Below are positions 1 through 12,264 of a stretch of DNA of 64,000 nt, in pieces. Under the pieces are notes generated by a model. That model was not told where the DNA came from. It was given only the letters and a program-made list of their open reading frames with translations, and made no database searches. Position 1 is the first letter of the stretch. Each line of letters starts with the position of its first letter. The translations under genes were made by a program, and so were the position numbers. Source of the stretch: Panorpa germanica (taxonomy: Eukaryota; Arthropoda; Insecta; Mecoptera; Panorpidae); NCBI GenBank assembly GCA_963678705.1, contig OY783211.1, forward strand, positions 18,118,603-18,182,602, in the 5' to 3' direction.

Positions 1-538
1 AGTGTCAGATGAACATAGATCATAATGTTAATGATCATTAATTTAACAGATTGAAAGTTTCATCATTTTCCGGCTATTTGTTCTCTTGATTTTTTTCATC
101 CAACAAACATTCATCTCACAATGATAAATTGATTTTTGGTTTTATAATTGAATCAAATATTTTTTTGTGGGAATGATATTTTAATTGCTTCTTTGTGGTC
201 AAGTAAATATATTAAATACAGCTGTATGAATTGTTTATATCTAGAGAATTAATAGATAATAGAATTTCATAATGAATTTAATAAGATTATTATAAAAACA
301 TTAATGACTTCCGTTTGGTTTCAGGTAATTTGATTACACATGGTTATTGCTTAATGAGATGAATTTTTGTAAATGAATTTCTACTAATTGTCTATTAAAA
401 AATATTTCACGTGAGATGCTTTTTAAATTTTAATTTTTCACGAACACTTGTAAACCTCTAAACATAAAGAGAAAGAGAGATACAGGCACGATAGAGTGGT
501 AGAGAGCATTTATGCTTGACGTTGTATAGCATTGTGCG
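1..538. other. AT-rich non-coding DNA
   Basis: I see no coding signal or structured repeat here. A short GA-rich patch near 469-480 precedes the family A MITE. Confidence 0.6.
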
Positions 539-539
539 C

Positions 540-882
540 AGCACCGTTAGCCGCATTGTGTGGTCGATGCTGGAACTAAATGTGTTCAATGTCAGGTGTC
601 CAACGTTCATGTTGGAAGAAGTTCGGACTGTTGTCGGTGTTTTAACCGTGTCAATATGGATTTTTCTATCCCCACCACACACTTGAACCACATGTCATGC
701 ACTGCTGCACGATTCGTCCAACAAAGGAAGAGTTTTTGTTAAACAGTGTAAAATAAACAAATCATTCGGATCAAACATTCGTTCCTCCGTGTAGTAAATC
801 TAAAATAGGAAATCTTCCAATATTTGACTCGTTAGATGCATGCATTTGAATTAAACGTTCACCGCATCGTTTGGAGCAGGCT
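540..882 (+). mobile_element. Family A MITE, copy 1 (Harbinger-like, left end decayed)
   Basis: This is one of four copies in the window of a non-autonomous DNA element of roughly 340-420 bp. Shared landmarks in order are a CATTGTGT/GATGCTGGAACTAA block, a GTTGGAAGAAGTTCGG block, GTCCAACAAAGGAAG, AAATCATTCGGATCAAACATTCGTTCC and TCTTCCAATATTTGACTC. The right end reads CACCGCATCGTTTGGAGCAGGCT and is followed by TTA. It matches, as a reverse complement, the left end of copy 4 (AGCCGCCTGCAAACGATGCGG). The left terminal repeat is not recognisable. No transposase is encoded, and short ORFs on both strands here are incidental. A TAA/TTA target site suggests PIF/Harbinger; that superfamily assignment is inference. 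Confidence 0.8.
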
Positions 883-885
883 TTA

Positions 886-2465
886 ACAGAATTAGTTTGA
901 TTATGTGCACATATATATGAATCCAAGACACCATAAATACAGCTTACATTGTAGAAAGTCGTTGTGATAAATAATTACCACTATTCCGCCCGAATTATAT
1001 CAAAATAAATAGAATTAAATTTCCCTCATTACTTTTTTGTTTATTTTTGTGTGTCTACATCAGGATCTCCAACAGGGCTTGATTCTATAGTAAATAGAAT
1101 CACTTTTTTCATATGTGTTTTAATCTTGTCATCCGTGATTTTACATCCGGTTGTAATGTTAATATATATAACGAACTCAAGGTCACAACTTAAAATAAAA
1201 TAATTCTAAAAAAAACTGTATGCAACTGAATTGAATCTGCGGAAGTCGTTGAGCATTAAAAAATATTTAAATTAAAATAGAAACAGAACAGTACAAGGTA
1301 TAGTCCAAATTACGGTAGTTCGGCGGTGACTTATATATAAAAGAGGTTATAAGAGCGTTATAAATCTATAATACGATAATGAATTATCTTATTCGTTTCT
1401 ATACACATTATAGAAAAATAAGTGAGTCAGTGCTTTTTAGTTATATTGACCCACAACGTGTTTTATGTAAGAGTCGCCGGCGAACTCTCGTAATTTGAAC
1501 TATATCAATTTAATTTTGATTATTTTATTTATTGGTTTGATTTAAAAAAAATTTCATGTAAATGAACGCCTCTAGACTTTAAAATAATCGATTTATAGTT
1601 CTCATTTGATGATTTATTAGTATTTAAACTACGTATCTACCTGCTTTTGAAATTTCTTTATATTAGTAAGCATAGATATGCTATATAACATTTACGTAAG
1701 ATATGCGGTACATAAATCATATTATCTTGAATGTGCACTGTACAACATTGTAAAAATTATTATGTGGACATTATGTGAAACACTCTTACTTAAAATGTAA
1801 AACTTACTAATGAACATATTTTTCATTTTGATCTACAGTAATTTTTGTAATAAAACCAGTAAACGCCCTGGTACTATATCACACAGTAACGTTTACTGTG
1901 TGTTTCTCACAATGTTTATTTGCATGTGTTCATGAATTGTGTTCCTGACTATCTCCAACAATGAAACTTTACCAGTTAGTAATAAATATCGCAACATCAT
2001 ATAATTTCGAACATTTTATTTATCTGTTGATTTTATATTTTGATTGATATTTGACCTGAATTGCAGTGCCAAAATGTACAGCTCGTCACATCCAAACCCC
2101 ATGCATATGCGTGTGCGTGAGGCCTTGCAACATTCAAACTTATAAATATTACATTAAGTACGTACGCTTTAATGTGCTTGTACTTTTATACTCGAAGATC
2201 GACGATCGAAGATATTGCATTTCATATGTTGAATATAAACATAAAGATTTTTTAACGGTTATTTTAGTTGTACACAATATTTGATTTAATCGATTATTAT
2301 TTCACATGGAAATAAAACTTTTATGGATAACACGTGATATTGTTGCGAGAGATATTGGAAGATATCGCTGAATCATAAGGTTTTATCGCTTTTCTTATGT
2401 ATGCTACCTGTGCAAGTACCACATTCTTAAGTCAAGAGATATCGTCTGCCCGGAGAAATTTGGAA
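886..2465. other. AT-rich non-coding DNA with one short palindrome
   Basis: No gene or repeat was recognised. A near-perfect 23-bp palindrome lies at 1880-1902, with arms CACACAGTAA and TTTACTGTGTG. It is too short to call more than a hairpin or dyad. Confidence 0.5.
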
Positions 2466-2566
2466 TGGGCTTGTGTCCTATGTCTTAATTTCTAAAAGTG
2501 TACTACATATTGATATAGTGGGTTACTAGAACCTTAAATGTTCAATTACTTTTTAATAACTCAAAG
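2465..2566 (+). mobile_element. GGGCTTGTGTCC element, copy 1 (left-end fragment)
   Basis: The segment starts ATGGGCTTGTGTCCTATG and runs about 100 bp, closely matching the left end of the complete element at 35759-36392. Both then share TGTCTTAATTTCT, a GTGGGTTACTAGAACCT block and TTTTTAATAACTC. Similarity stops abruptly near 2566 and no right terminal repeat follows, so this is a truncated or solo end. No coding sequence is present. Confidence 0.75.
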
Positions 2567-3719
2567 GTTATAATGAAATGTATGATCTAAAAAATAATGA
2601 CAGCGATGGGAAATTTGTAAAGTAATTTATGTGTAACCCTTCACTCAAATGAAAGATTAAATAAACTAATAAGAGAGTAACAGTAAATTATTAATTAGTA
2701 ATATCAAAAAATTAATTAACAAAATATCAATTTAAAGTTTATTACCTTTCTTTCTATTAATCATCTAGTAGCTAAACCGGCAACGGTCGAATGCAGCGAC
2801 TTAATTAGTTCTCAGTTTGTTAACAAAGGACAGTATGACTCATTGGCGCAGTTCAATGTCTACTAATCAATCAATTTTATGTGACATAAATCATAAATTA
2901 TTAAACCTACAACTTAATCAAAACTTCGATAATTATGTCTGATTAATAAAATGGTTTTTACTTATGGGTACGCGAATGCAATTATAGAAATTACTACGTC
3001 CACTAAGATTTATGTCCCATCATTCGTAGCATTAAGATGTTTATTAATTGAACTGTGGTCTACAGTCTTCTCGGTCCATTGTGTGATAATCTCCTTGCTG
3101 CTTTCTTACGCAGCATCCCCGCCACCGTCGTGGTCGTGTCGATGTTTGTTGAATTCAGCACTCATCCATCATATTGATGTATAATCATTATTTTATTTAA
3201 ATCAAAATAGATTACAGACATTTCCAATAAGACGTAAAACAAACTGCTACCAAATGGAAGCGGATTTGATTTAGTGCGAAAGTAATTGACATGGCACCTT
3301 ATTGCGTGTTACTGATATTGTAGACGGAGAGCCAGAGGATGTTTGTCTTAAATAATGATTCACGGAAGCTGCAATTTATCGTGAAGCAGTTTAACATGAA
3401 GGAAGAATAAGTGAAAAGGATGGACAGAGCAAAATGGTCTAAGTAAAAGAAACTGTGCGAATAATTGCGGTAAAGTGTTGCACAATGAATTTCATTACGA
3501 TAAAGTAGAAGAATGCAAATATAAATTTCCACTTTTGACATGTAAGACTTAGAAAATAACTTAAAACATCGCTCTTTGGCAGCACCTATATTTATAAGCA
3601 ACTCTTCTCTAGAATGAAGCGCTTGAATCGAAATAACCGATTGAGAATGTCAAGTTCTTCCATCAAACCAGAAGCAGCTGCAATATTTTCACAAATACAA
3701 TGACTTTTGTAATATTTTT
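2567..3719. other. Non-coding DNA with a GC-richer patch
   Basis: Mostly AT-rich with no recognised gene. A GC-richer stretch near 3105-3165 stands out and could be a conserved element, but neither strand gives a protein I recognise. Confidence 0.5.
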
Positions 3720-4219
3720 TGCTTATTTAAGGCATTTTTTTTTTTTTTTTTTTTTTTCATTTATTAAATTTAATAGCACCTCCTAGGCTTCCGCCCATAT
3801 GTGCTGCTTTTTCCACTTATTCTATCCCCCTTAATTTTACATTTCAATTACATTAATATATGTTTATAGGAACAAATAAAATATGTACAAAGTAACTTAT
3901 TATAACTCATTTTATCTAATTTACTGTTCAATGTCATCCACCGTGAAATTATCCCAATTCCCTTGCTCTAATTCCTCTCCTTCACTTCCTATTATTGTCT
4001 CTGCATCTCTTCTTCTTCTTACTTCATCATTCTTCAATAGCATTTTCCTAGTTTCAAAAATCTCCTTCGCATACTCATTATAATATCGATACCTAATCTC
4101 TTCATTTACTAGGTACTCTAGACTTTCAATTTCTCTGACTTTTATTCTATCTTGAAATTTCACTCTCGCTTCATAGTAGTCTGGGCATTCTTTTAATATA
4201 TGTATGCTTATTTAAGGCA
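3720..4219 (-). mobile_element. 5'-truncated non-LTR retrotransposon with target-site duplication
   Basis: On the minus strand the 15-base sequence TGCTTATTTAAGGCA occurs on both sides (3720-3734 and 4205-4219), a perfect target-site duplication. Next to the left copy is an uninterrupted run of 23 T (3735-3757), which is the poly(A) tail read on the other strand. Between them lie the last ~95 codons of a LINE ORF2 and a ~160-base 3' UTR. This is the classic product of target-primed reverse transcription with 5' truncation. The intact duplication and tail suggest a fairly recent insertion. Confidence 0.93.
3921..4202 (-). pseudogene. C-terminal fragment of LINE ORF2 polyprotein
   Basis: The minus-strand frame opens at the truncation point and reads HILKECPDYYEARVKFQDR near its start. 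The H-x-L-x-x-C-P-x-Y pattern is the end of the zinc-knuckle-like motif found downstream of the reverse transcriptase in many Jockey/I-type LINE ORF2 proteins. The rest is a charged tail (residues ~20-94) rich in E, R and D. The reverse transcriptase and endonuclease domains are absent, lost by 5' truncation, so the fragment cannot act. It belongs to the insertion at 3720-4219. Confidence 0.8.
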
Positions 4220-5755
4220 GATAATATCGTGATTAGAAATGTAACATGTCCATGATTGTTAGCTATATTTTCTATATTTTACAGATGGCAGTTAGAATTA
4301 GGGGCCACTGTATCTTAAGAAAAAAAATCACAAAATATCATATAATACCCCAATTACATACTGGCTTTATACTTAGTTGCAAGGAATCAACATAATTTCT
4401 ATGCCGAATTAATTAAACTAAATTATACATCGCGTAGCGCGTGAGACAGAGGAGGATACTCAGTGCAAACTATATGAAGAATCTGGCGTTGAAAATGCGC
4501 CACACGAGATTAAAGATTACCGGGGCTTGCTGAAATAACATGACATGAGCCGGCGGATTGATTGAATATATAAAAAATAAAATAAATAATAAGAAAAATT
4601 CATTTTATTGCAACTTTAAGTCATAATTCTCTATAAGCTAGTAAAGTGCACTATCAGTTCTCGTAGCCAGCAGCCGCCACTGGTGAGAACACACAATTTT
4701 AAATATGGACGTAAACGCTCTATTCAACAAAATTTAAATCATGATATTATCATTCATAAGTTACAAGAACCAAAAGGATTTCGTAGAGACCTTCGTCTGA
4801 AAAAAATTGAAAGGCACTAAATTTCTTTGGTGAAGTCATCACGAGGAATATATTTACTGGCTCTTAGTCTATTAGTTCTGTTTTTTAGTCGTGAAGCGTA
4901 AAGTGGCGTACCATGTACAACCGGGTAACTGGGCGACCGCGCGAAGTGAGAATCATTGTAAATATAGGTGTGTTTAATAGAATAGAATAGAATATGATCG
5001 TATTTAATTCATGACATATATTTATGTTAATCACTTTCGTATGATACTTAAAGTGACCTAATTACAACGAAAAGTCTAATTGGATTCGTGCTGTTATGCA
5101 ACCAATGATATATTTATTAAAATGATCGTAACAGTTATGAAATACTGACATTAATTTTCTGTTGTATTCAGGGGCGGCTATCACCTGCAGGAGTCGGCTA
5201 ATTTTGTGAAGAATTCATCCAACTTTTCAAAGACTTTACCTCAAAAAATGTAGAGACATTCTTTTCCTAAAATTCTATAGACTCAAAGCTCAAGAAATCA
5301 ACACAGTACTAATAACAGATGGATATACATTTAATAACATTCTTATTATGGTACAAAAATTATGATCGTATTATGGTCTAATTTGGTAAAAAATACATCA
5401 TCTCCTCATCAGTTTTAACGAGCCTATAAAGGTTAGTTGCCTTAAGCTTCGCATTTGCTCTGATTATACCTAAACTTGGGTGCTCACTTGATCCAAAATT
5501 GTTACCACTATCTTCGTATTATAAATGGCTGTATCTCTATCTAAATGTAACAAGGAGAAGACCACTTAAAGAAGTGTGCATCTAGGCTTAACCGAACACG
5601 TGTTAGCCAACAATTAACAACGGCCTCTCTACCAACATAACAATACAATTCAACATTGTTTATGTTCGTGCTTTATATTTTATTATTGCATTGTGTAATA
5701 AAATAATTGTTTATATTTAATTATTCTACTTAACGAGAGACAATATCTGCTTAAT
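4220..5755. other. Non-coding DNA, nothing recognised
   Basis: AT-rich with a few short CpG-containing patches (near 4430-4510, 4660-4690 and 4905-4955). No ORF, element end or repeat shared with the rest of the window was found. Confidence 0.5.
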
Positions 5756-5759
5756 GGTT

Positions 5760-5965
5760 CATTAGGTCCACGCCTAAGTAGCTGCGCTGCGCTCTATCTC
5801 GGTTATTGAGTCTTGTCGAGTGTCGAGTGTCACACATTGACAGGTATTTCAACGTCGGCGGAGGCTGTGACGGTGACGGTGACGGTGGACCAGGTCACCC
5901 GTCAGACGGGACAGGAGTGCTATTTGAATTATTATCCTCTCATACCTCTTGGCACGAGAACAATA
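5760..5965. other. GC-rich island with GACGGT tandem repeats
   Basis: This ~200-bp patch is clearly richer in G+C and CpG than its surroundings. It holds short tandem repeats: GTGTCGA units near 5818-5832 and three GACGGT units near 5870-5886. Two overlapping + strand frames stay open for ~63 codons but differ only by the repeat phase and show no recognisable domain. It may be a regulatory island or a non-coding exon; the sequence does not decide. Confidence 0.35.
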
Positions 5966-8900
5966 TCTCACAGCTACCAAGTGCAGTCAAATTTGTTTAA
6001 ATAATAATTATGTTGCTATTTAAACGATTTTCTAAGTTTGAAGCGATTGTAATAGTAATAGAGCAATTGCCAAGTGATCTTCTTTTCTTATTCAAACGCC
6101 AAATTGAATTCTTTATTTACTCAGCTGCAAGTCTTTTATAAATCGAAGCTTTAGATTTCAGAGTAGTAGTCTAACACAGTGGAAGCATTTGGAGGGCCCT
6201 AAATACAACCTGGTTTAAAGGCGCCCTTATTCTAAATATTAGGAATTTAAAGACAATTATTAAGGTGGGTCCAAGCGCACGTTTTTTGCGCCGATCTAAG
6301 ATGAGGAATAGCCAAATTTAAAAACAGCAGAGATATATCTTCACGTCAAATTCTTGTATATAGAATTAAATCCCTTGGACGAAACCAAACTGAATCCAAC
6401 AAGTTATGAACTGGTTTCTTTACCTCACGATCTAACATTCGAGTGCTTGTTATCAACTTCCTCGACGTCAGAATAACAAATTTAATCATGTTTAATCAAG
6501 TCAACTTAATGGATCTATAGGTTTAAGTAATAAATACAAAATTAAACTATCGTATGTATACCTTTTTTCGAAAAAACCCATAGGAGCTCTGCTTTGTTAT
6601 AGTTTAGATTGCTCTTTTTTTAAAGCTGGTGAAGTTTTTGGCAATAATTATATAGAATATCAGTTTGGTTAATAATTCTAAGAATGTTAAATGCAATAAA
6701 TTGAATAATCTACTTTTATTAACGGGTGTCGTTAAAAAGTTACAAAATGAGGTCATTGTGGGTTATCCTAGTTTACAATTTACAGCGATCTTACGTAAGA
6801 AGCATTTTAAAAGCACTACTTAATTAATCCAAATATGCGTTATAAACCGACTTGACTAACTCTCCAAACAATGCACTTGAGGATCAGAGTGGGGGGTAGT
6901 AAACAAAGCCATGTTTATATTATTTATATTTGTTTTTAACGCAATTATATTTAATATACACATTCCTTAATAAACTGGCAGCGCTAGCGAGGTGTTGCGG
7001 CAATACAATTGAACGATTACCACTCATTGATCCGGATCTTGAACTGAATGCAGCCCGCACACTGATATTGAAACAAGACAATTAAATCTATACTTAACTT
7101 GTAACCCCAGGGGCTGGCTGTTGTAGCTGTTGTTGAATAGCTACAGCTTACGTGGATGCTGTAGAATCGTGTGGGAGGATAATAAGTGTCATTAGCTACT
7201 TAGCTTGGTTATAACTAATAATAATAGGCCAGCTTTGTCATAATGTCCTTGCCTAGAGCATGCGATGGTTCAGTTCCTATTTAGTTTAAAGTTTAAATTT
7301 ATTTTCTGTTCCGGGCTAATAGAATTCACCAGTGATAACGTTTTTTAAACGAGTCACCACAAATAAAGTATATTTAACTTTGAGGTAAACCTTTTTTGAA
7401 TCAAACTTAGCAGCGTTAAATTATCATTGTAGTCTGTTTGCTATCAACTAATTCTAAGGTTCATTTAAGGATTCAACATGCTAGCGTACTACAAGCTAAT
7501 CATTTGTTACATTTCTATATCAGAAGGAAGATGCTTTTTTGTTTTAAAAAGGAGAAAATTTAATTATTGAAACGATTTGCACAATAAAATCTGAACTCGC
7601 AATTTCTATTTATAGAAAAGAGTATCGAATTGGATGTGTCGTCGATTAAAAGCCCGATTCCTTAGCCAGGGAAAAAATGAAAAAAGAAAATAGAAACTCA
7701 TTGTAACTTTTTATTTAGTGAAAGTATATAGAGCTCCTTTTAGTTAATAATTGTGATGTGGGAGTACAATAAAAGAAATTGTTTCTTAATCATTGCAAAT
7801 ACTTATAGAAATTACTGCAAGTTCAAATTATTTTTGTCGGTACCACAACAATAGAAGTATTAGCGATAATTATAATGAAATCAAAATTTCAATTGCAATA
7901 TTTTGTGATTTACAAATCCCCAAAAACCAAACCGTGCCGACAAAGAGGAAGCATACTTCCTTTATTTATATCAGATATCAATAAATATTGACCACCGATA
8001 CCACAAGTTAGTTCACTTCAAGGGGATGCCCAAAACTAAGTTGTCATTGTTATTTGATATTGGTTTTTAATAGAACTTTGGTAATTATGAAATGCAGATA
8101 ACCTTTTAATACTGCTTTTGTTATCTACCTCTACTATGATTCAATTTACGCAATTTTTTGATAAGAAATGACAACACTAGACAACGTGGCACCTCAGTCG
8201 GAAAATGTGGTATGGTAAGTAAAGAAACAAGAATTAAGATGTGCTGCATTATAACTTAATGTAGCCACAAAAATCTGTAGTCTCCTTTCTGTTTGATTTT
8301 GCTAATCGTGGCCCCAAATCAACCACTCGTAAAAGTTGGTACACACATTACTAACACCAAGACAGTATTAAAACACCAACAAGTTCGAGCGCGTGATTCA
8401 AGAAGCATATGGTCCATATCGTGATATACTCTTAAGTATTTATAATTGTTTGTGTTTAACTAAGTTGTGTGAACAATCTGGAACCTGGATGATTCATGGC
8501 ATACCTCGTATATGTAACATTACTGTTACCAGTATATTTACTCACCTGGTGAGTGAAGGAGCAGCTTTAAAAAGTAAAAAGTAAACAATGAAAAGTAACC
8601 CAGTACCCAGCCTCACACGACTACAACTATTAGGTTTTGATAAAACTATTTCCCAATTGATGCTGCTTGGAATTGGTTAGCAAACCTGTTTTGAAGAATC
8701 AACTCTCGGATAAAACTGTAGATACAATTGTTTGGGGAATCGGACACCCATAAATTTAATTAAATGTTTATAATTATAGTAATTTGCTACTTATAATTAA
8801 AAGTATATATTAAATGGTATGTACAAGGTTTGTCAACACAAGATATTTTGCTTTCTAACGATGTAAGCGTTGCTAATTCTAATAGTGTATATAACTACCT

Positions 8901-11660
8901 ATAGTAATAAGTTCTTAACGCGTTTGGAGGCAATCCAATACCTTAAACTCCATTACATCGACTATAAACTTTTACAGTTGTTACTATTGCAAACCCTTAG
9001 TTTTTAAGCTGCACAAATTTAGCCCCAAATTTAATGATAGAAGTTGTAAATTCGTAATTAATAATTTGGACAAATATTTTTTGGAGTATGGTTTATAAAT
9101 TTATGTATCATTTACGTTTAAACTTACATATACATTGTTACAACTTAGTTTACTGAGAAATTCAAATTCTAACACTCATATTTGGAGGTTAGTTCCGTGG
9201 TGAAGATAATCCTTATTACATCTTTTGTGAAATGATTTTCTTATATGTAGAAAATCAAATTAGTTTAGCCACCTGAGACGGTAGTACCCGTATTTATATA
9301 GCGGTAGGTAGTAAACTAGCAGCTATTATCTTGTTATTTTTACATTGATGACTTTGTAAATGATTATATGTCTTACATCTTGTTCTTCCATTACAGCGCA
9401 TCTATTTATAATGATAAATACATCAATAAAATAATAATATGGTTATTGAGATACATCATAAACATTATTTGCATGTCGCGAGCACAAATAGTTCTGTTAA
9501 ATGTTTTATCAGGGTCATAAATTTCTATGTAGATAATCTTGTACACACACTACCAATATGTGCAGATATCCGCGAGATGACAGTAATCCCTGCATCCTTG
9601 GACCTGGATGCTAACCATCGAGTGAGTATGTTTGCGTCTTTCAGAGCATGACCATTCAAAGAATAACAAGGAAAGAAGTTAAAGCAGAATCTGCAAAACT
9701 AACAAGGATATATATGTATATGTGTATATATCATATGTATAATATTTCAAATAAAGAAGAGAAACCATGAAATATAATCATGTTTAACAAATTTATCTCA
9801 TTAAGTAATTACTTAGTTAAAGAATCTTAATTCGCATTACTTTAAATTTGGTTGTAAGATTATAGATAATCAAAGTTAATGGAATTTTTCCAGTAACTTA
9901 TTCAAACTCAGCCTCTTATGTACACAGTAAAATTAATTGGTTGAAAAAATGCTTTAAACGCCTCTTAGTTATGCTAAAGCTGCACTGCGAAAAAGAACAG
10001 CGCGGAAATAAATCCGTAATTCTGTGATACATTGAATCATGTAAATGTAAATGCTATGCGCTGATTTAAAAATCGCAAGGAAATTATTATTTATATTTAT
10101 TATTATTTTATTTTTAATGTTTTTGCCATTTGGCACTACATTCTTGTCCCTTAACTTATTTATTTACATGTCATTGTGCTTAACTCAATTTTGGTCTTTA
10201 TTAAATCTAAACATTCTCACTCCTTCCAACATAAAGCATAAACATGCTCGCAAAACTTGAAAACTAGTCGGTCGATTGACTTGAAATTTTGACACAACTT
10301 TACATTCGAATACGCGCGTGTTTTCGAAAATCGAATTCATTTCTTTGTCTTTTATTTACTATGCCATTCCTTCATATCAGAGTGAGATAAAGTAAGCGTG
10401 GTCGGGTTTAGCTAGTCCAAAGTAATATAACAGCGTAATCAGATTTAAGTCAGAAAACCGCACTAATAAATTCAACGCTACAGTCCAAGTTTTGACAAGT
10501 TCTTGAAACAGAAATTAAGCAAATATTTGACAGTATGTATTTGCATAATAACTAATCTACTAATTAACTTGGGCATGCGCTGTTTAACAAACACACACAC
10601 ACATCCAACGGCAACGGATTTTATGTCGTGCAGTGTTCGTAATCCTCGCTGTGTCTCTGCCCCAAAAAACAGGCTCCCTGGTCCAGGATCCGGTTTGGGC
10701 ACTTCAATGCATATAGATTATCAATAAACTTATTTTTATAGCTCCTATGCCTGATGTTGTAATTTATTTCATTTTCTTACTTCATTAAATTGTTGCAAAA
10801 TGATTGCATTATATTTTTGATATACATATGAATATGATAGTCGTATAAAGCAGAGCCAGATTGAGTGGGCTGTAGCTGTAACACCATCTCCAAAATCCAA
10901 TTGACACGATGCATTGATGCCTACGGTGCTAACATCTCTACTGATCTATGGACGGGCATATTTAGCGCCCCTATGCATAAATTCGGCACTGTTCCAAAGA
11001 CCACATCAACTTCAACAGCCATATATCATTTAGAAATGTTGTTTGATTTGTAATCTCCGTGTGTCCGTCCTCGGGATTGAATTAAATTTAAAATGAGTCA
11101 ATTGTTGCACTTAATAAGCACTTAGTTTTTACTAGGAAACGAATCACGCATGCGTAGTAGACCTCCTTGATCTTATCAAGACAAACACGTTCCAATGGTA
11201 GCAGATATTGTTACTAAAATTAATTTTTACAATACAATAGGTTTTGAATATTGTACCTGTTTAATACAAGTACTTCACAGTACATTATTTGGAAGTCTTG
11301 GCCTAAATACATTTTGATCCTATAAGACTATGATGACGTCATAATTGTTTTGTAGTCTTGTATTAAAAAAGAAAGTTACAATTATCATTAAATTGATTTT
11401 TGCAAATTAACTCTTTGTGATAATTTCATCAGATTATTTTCATGTAAACAAGCAATACGTGATAAGATTGGTAATTGGTGTTAAGAATCAACTGAAATAT
11501 AGGGTTCTTTATATTCATTTTCTTATATTGAAATTATTGCTACTCATGCAACACATAAATTTAAAAAAAGGGGCAACACTACATACACATATTTAATCCC
11601 TGGAATGTAAATAGCAGGATCTAATTACTTTGTGGATAGAAAATATCTATCTACCTTATG
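5966..11660. other. Long AT-rich non-coding stretch
   Basis: About 5.7 kb without recognisable genes. It contains a short fragment related to copies near 37.8 and 50.7 kb (listed at 7440-7530). GC-richer patches near 10600-10700 and 10860-11010 have no protein match I recognise. One TGACGTCA octamer is at 11334-11341. Confidence 0.5.
7440..7530 (+). repeat. Fragment related to the CCCAGGTAGAAAATT repeat
   Basis: The block around GTACTACAAGCTAATCATTT followed by GTTACATTT resembles the right part of the segment at 37726-37885 (TTACTACAAGCTAATTCAAG then TGTTACATTT). A weaker counterpart lies near 50790. It looks like a decayed piece of an interspersed repeat, supported by short matches only. 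Confidence 0.4.
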
Positions 11661-11664
11661 AAAC

Positions 11665-11860
11665 CCAAAAATGGGCTTCGAAATTCGTTTTCTAGAAGGC
11701 ACTTTTTTAATTTTTTGAATGAATAATGATAGTATGTAGATTGGCGTTTCTTTTTTATTAAAATATCCAAAATTTGACGGAAATATAGCCATGAAAAATT
11801 GGAATTTCAGTTTCCCCGCTTTCGTTAGCTCTGCATATGACGTCACAGAATAAACATATA
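11665..11860 (-). mobile_element. GGGCTTGTGTCC element, copy 3 (fragment)
   Basis: Read on the + strand this aligns with the reverse complement of 36180-36392. Both begin ATGGGCTT, continue through TATTGGCGT/GATTGGCGT, TTTTATTAAA, TTGACGGA and GATAGCAATTAAAA/TATAGCCATGAAAA, and reach a TATGACGT block. The homology fades near 11860. The copy is therefore inverted relative to copies 1 and 2. Its TGACGTCA octamer at 11838-11845 corresponds to TGACGTGA in copy 2, so that site is part of the element. Confidence 0.7.
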
Positions 11861-11921
11861 ATCAATATTATTTTATTTTTTTCACAACAATCATAATATA
11901 AAACTTGATGGCATATATGAC

Positions 11922-12256
11922 CAGAGGCGGCCTTAGCCATTGCGAGGCACTTGTTCTTCGTATAATTTATGTAAATTGTAAGTAAGTATTTTTTATGATA
12001 ATTGACGAGAAATAAAATTTTATATTGGAAGATTTATAAAAGTTAACAAGCACAAAGACGACAAATATTAATGATGATAAACTAAGGTACATTAATGCCT
12101 TAAAAGATATACGCAGTGATTCTAGTGGGATTTCTGAAGAGCAAGGCGCGAGATTCAAATGCATATATAGTAATGAATTTTTCTACTTGGGTTGTTGCGC
12201 GAAAATGCGAGGCCCCGGGCGGTTGCCCTGCTTGCCACCTCCTAGTGCAGCCTCTG
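11922..12256. mobile_element. hAT-type MITE, 335 bp
   Basis: The left end reads CAGAGGCGGCCTTAG. The right end, reversed, reads CAGAGGCTGCACTAGGAGG and continues into a GC-rich CCGCCCGGGGCC block. CAGRGGCGGC ends with an adjacent CCCGGGGCC stretch are typical of hAT superfamily termini. The flanking 8-mers TATATGAC (11914-11921) and TACACGGC (12257-12264) agree at five of eight positions and differ only by transitions, as expected of a decayed 8-bp duplication. No transposase is present, so it is non-autonomous. Short ORFs overlapping the right end are incidental. Confidence 0.75.
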
Positions 12257-12264
12257 TACACGGC

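Noticed and set aside
3299-3601. 100-codon minus-strand ORF
   Set aside because: Composition is that of AT-rich random sequence (Tyr, Phe, Ser, Ile, Cys); no motif and no splice or promoter context.
8065-8140. Second copy of the 98-bp foldback arm
   Set aside because: Only CTTTGGTAATTAT and scattered bases agree; not enough to separate from chance.
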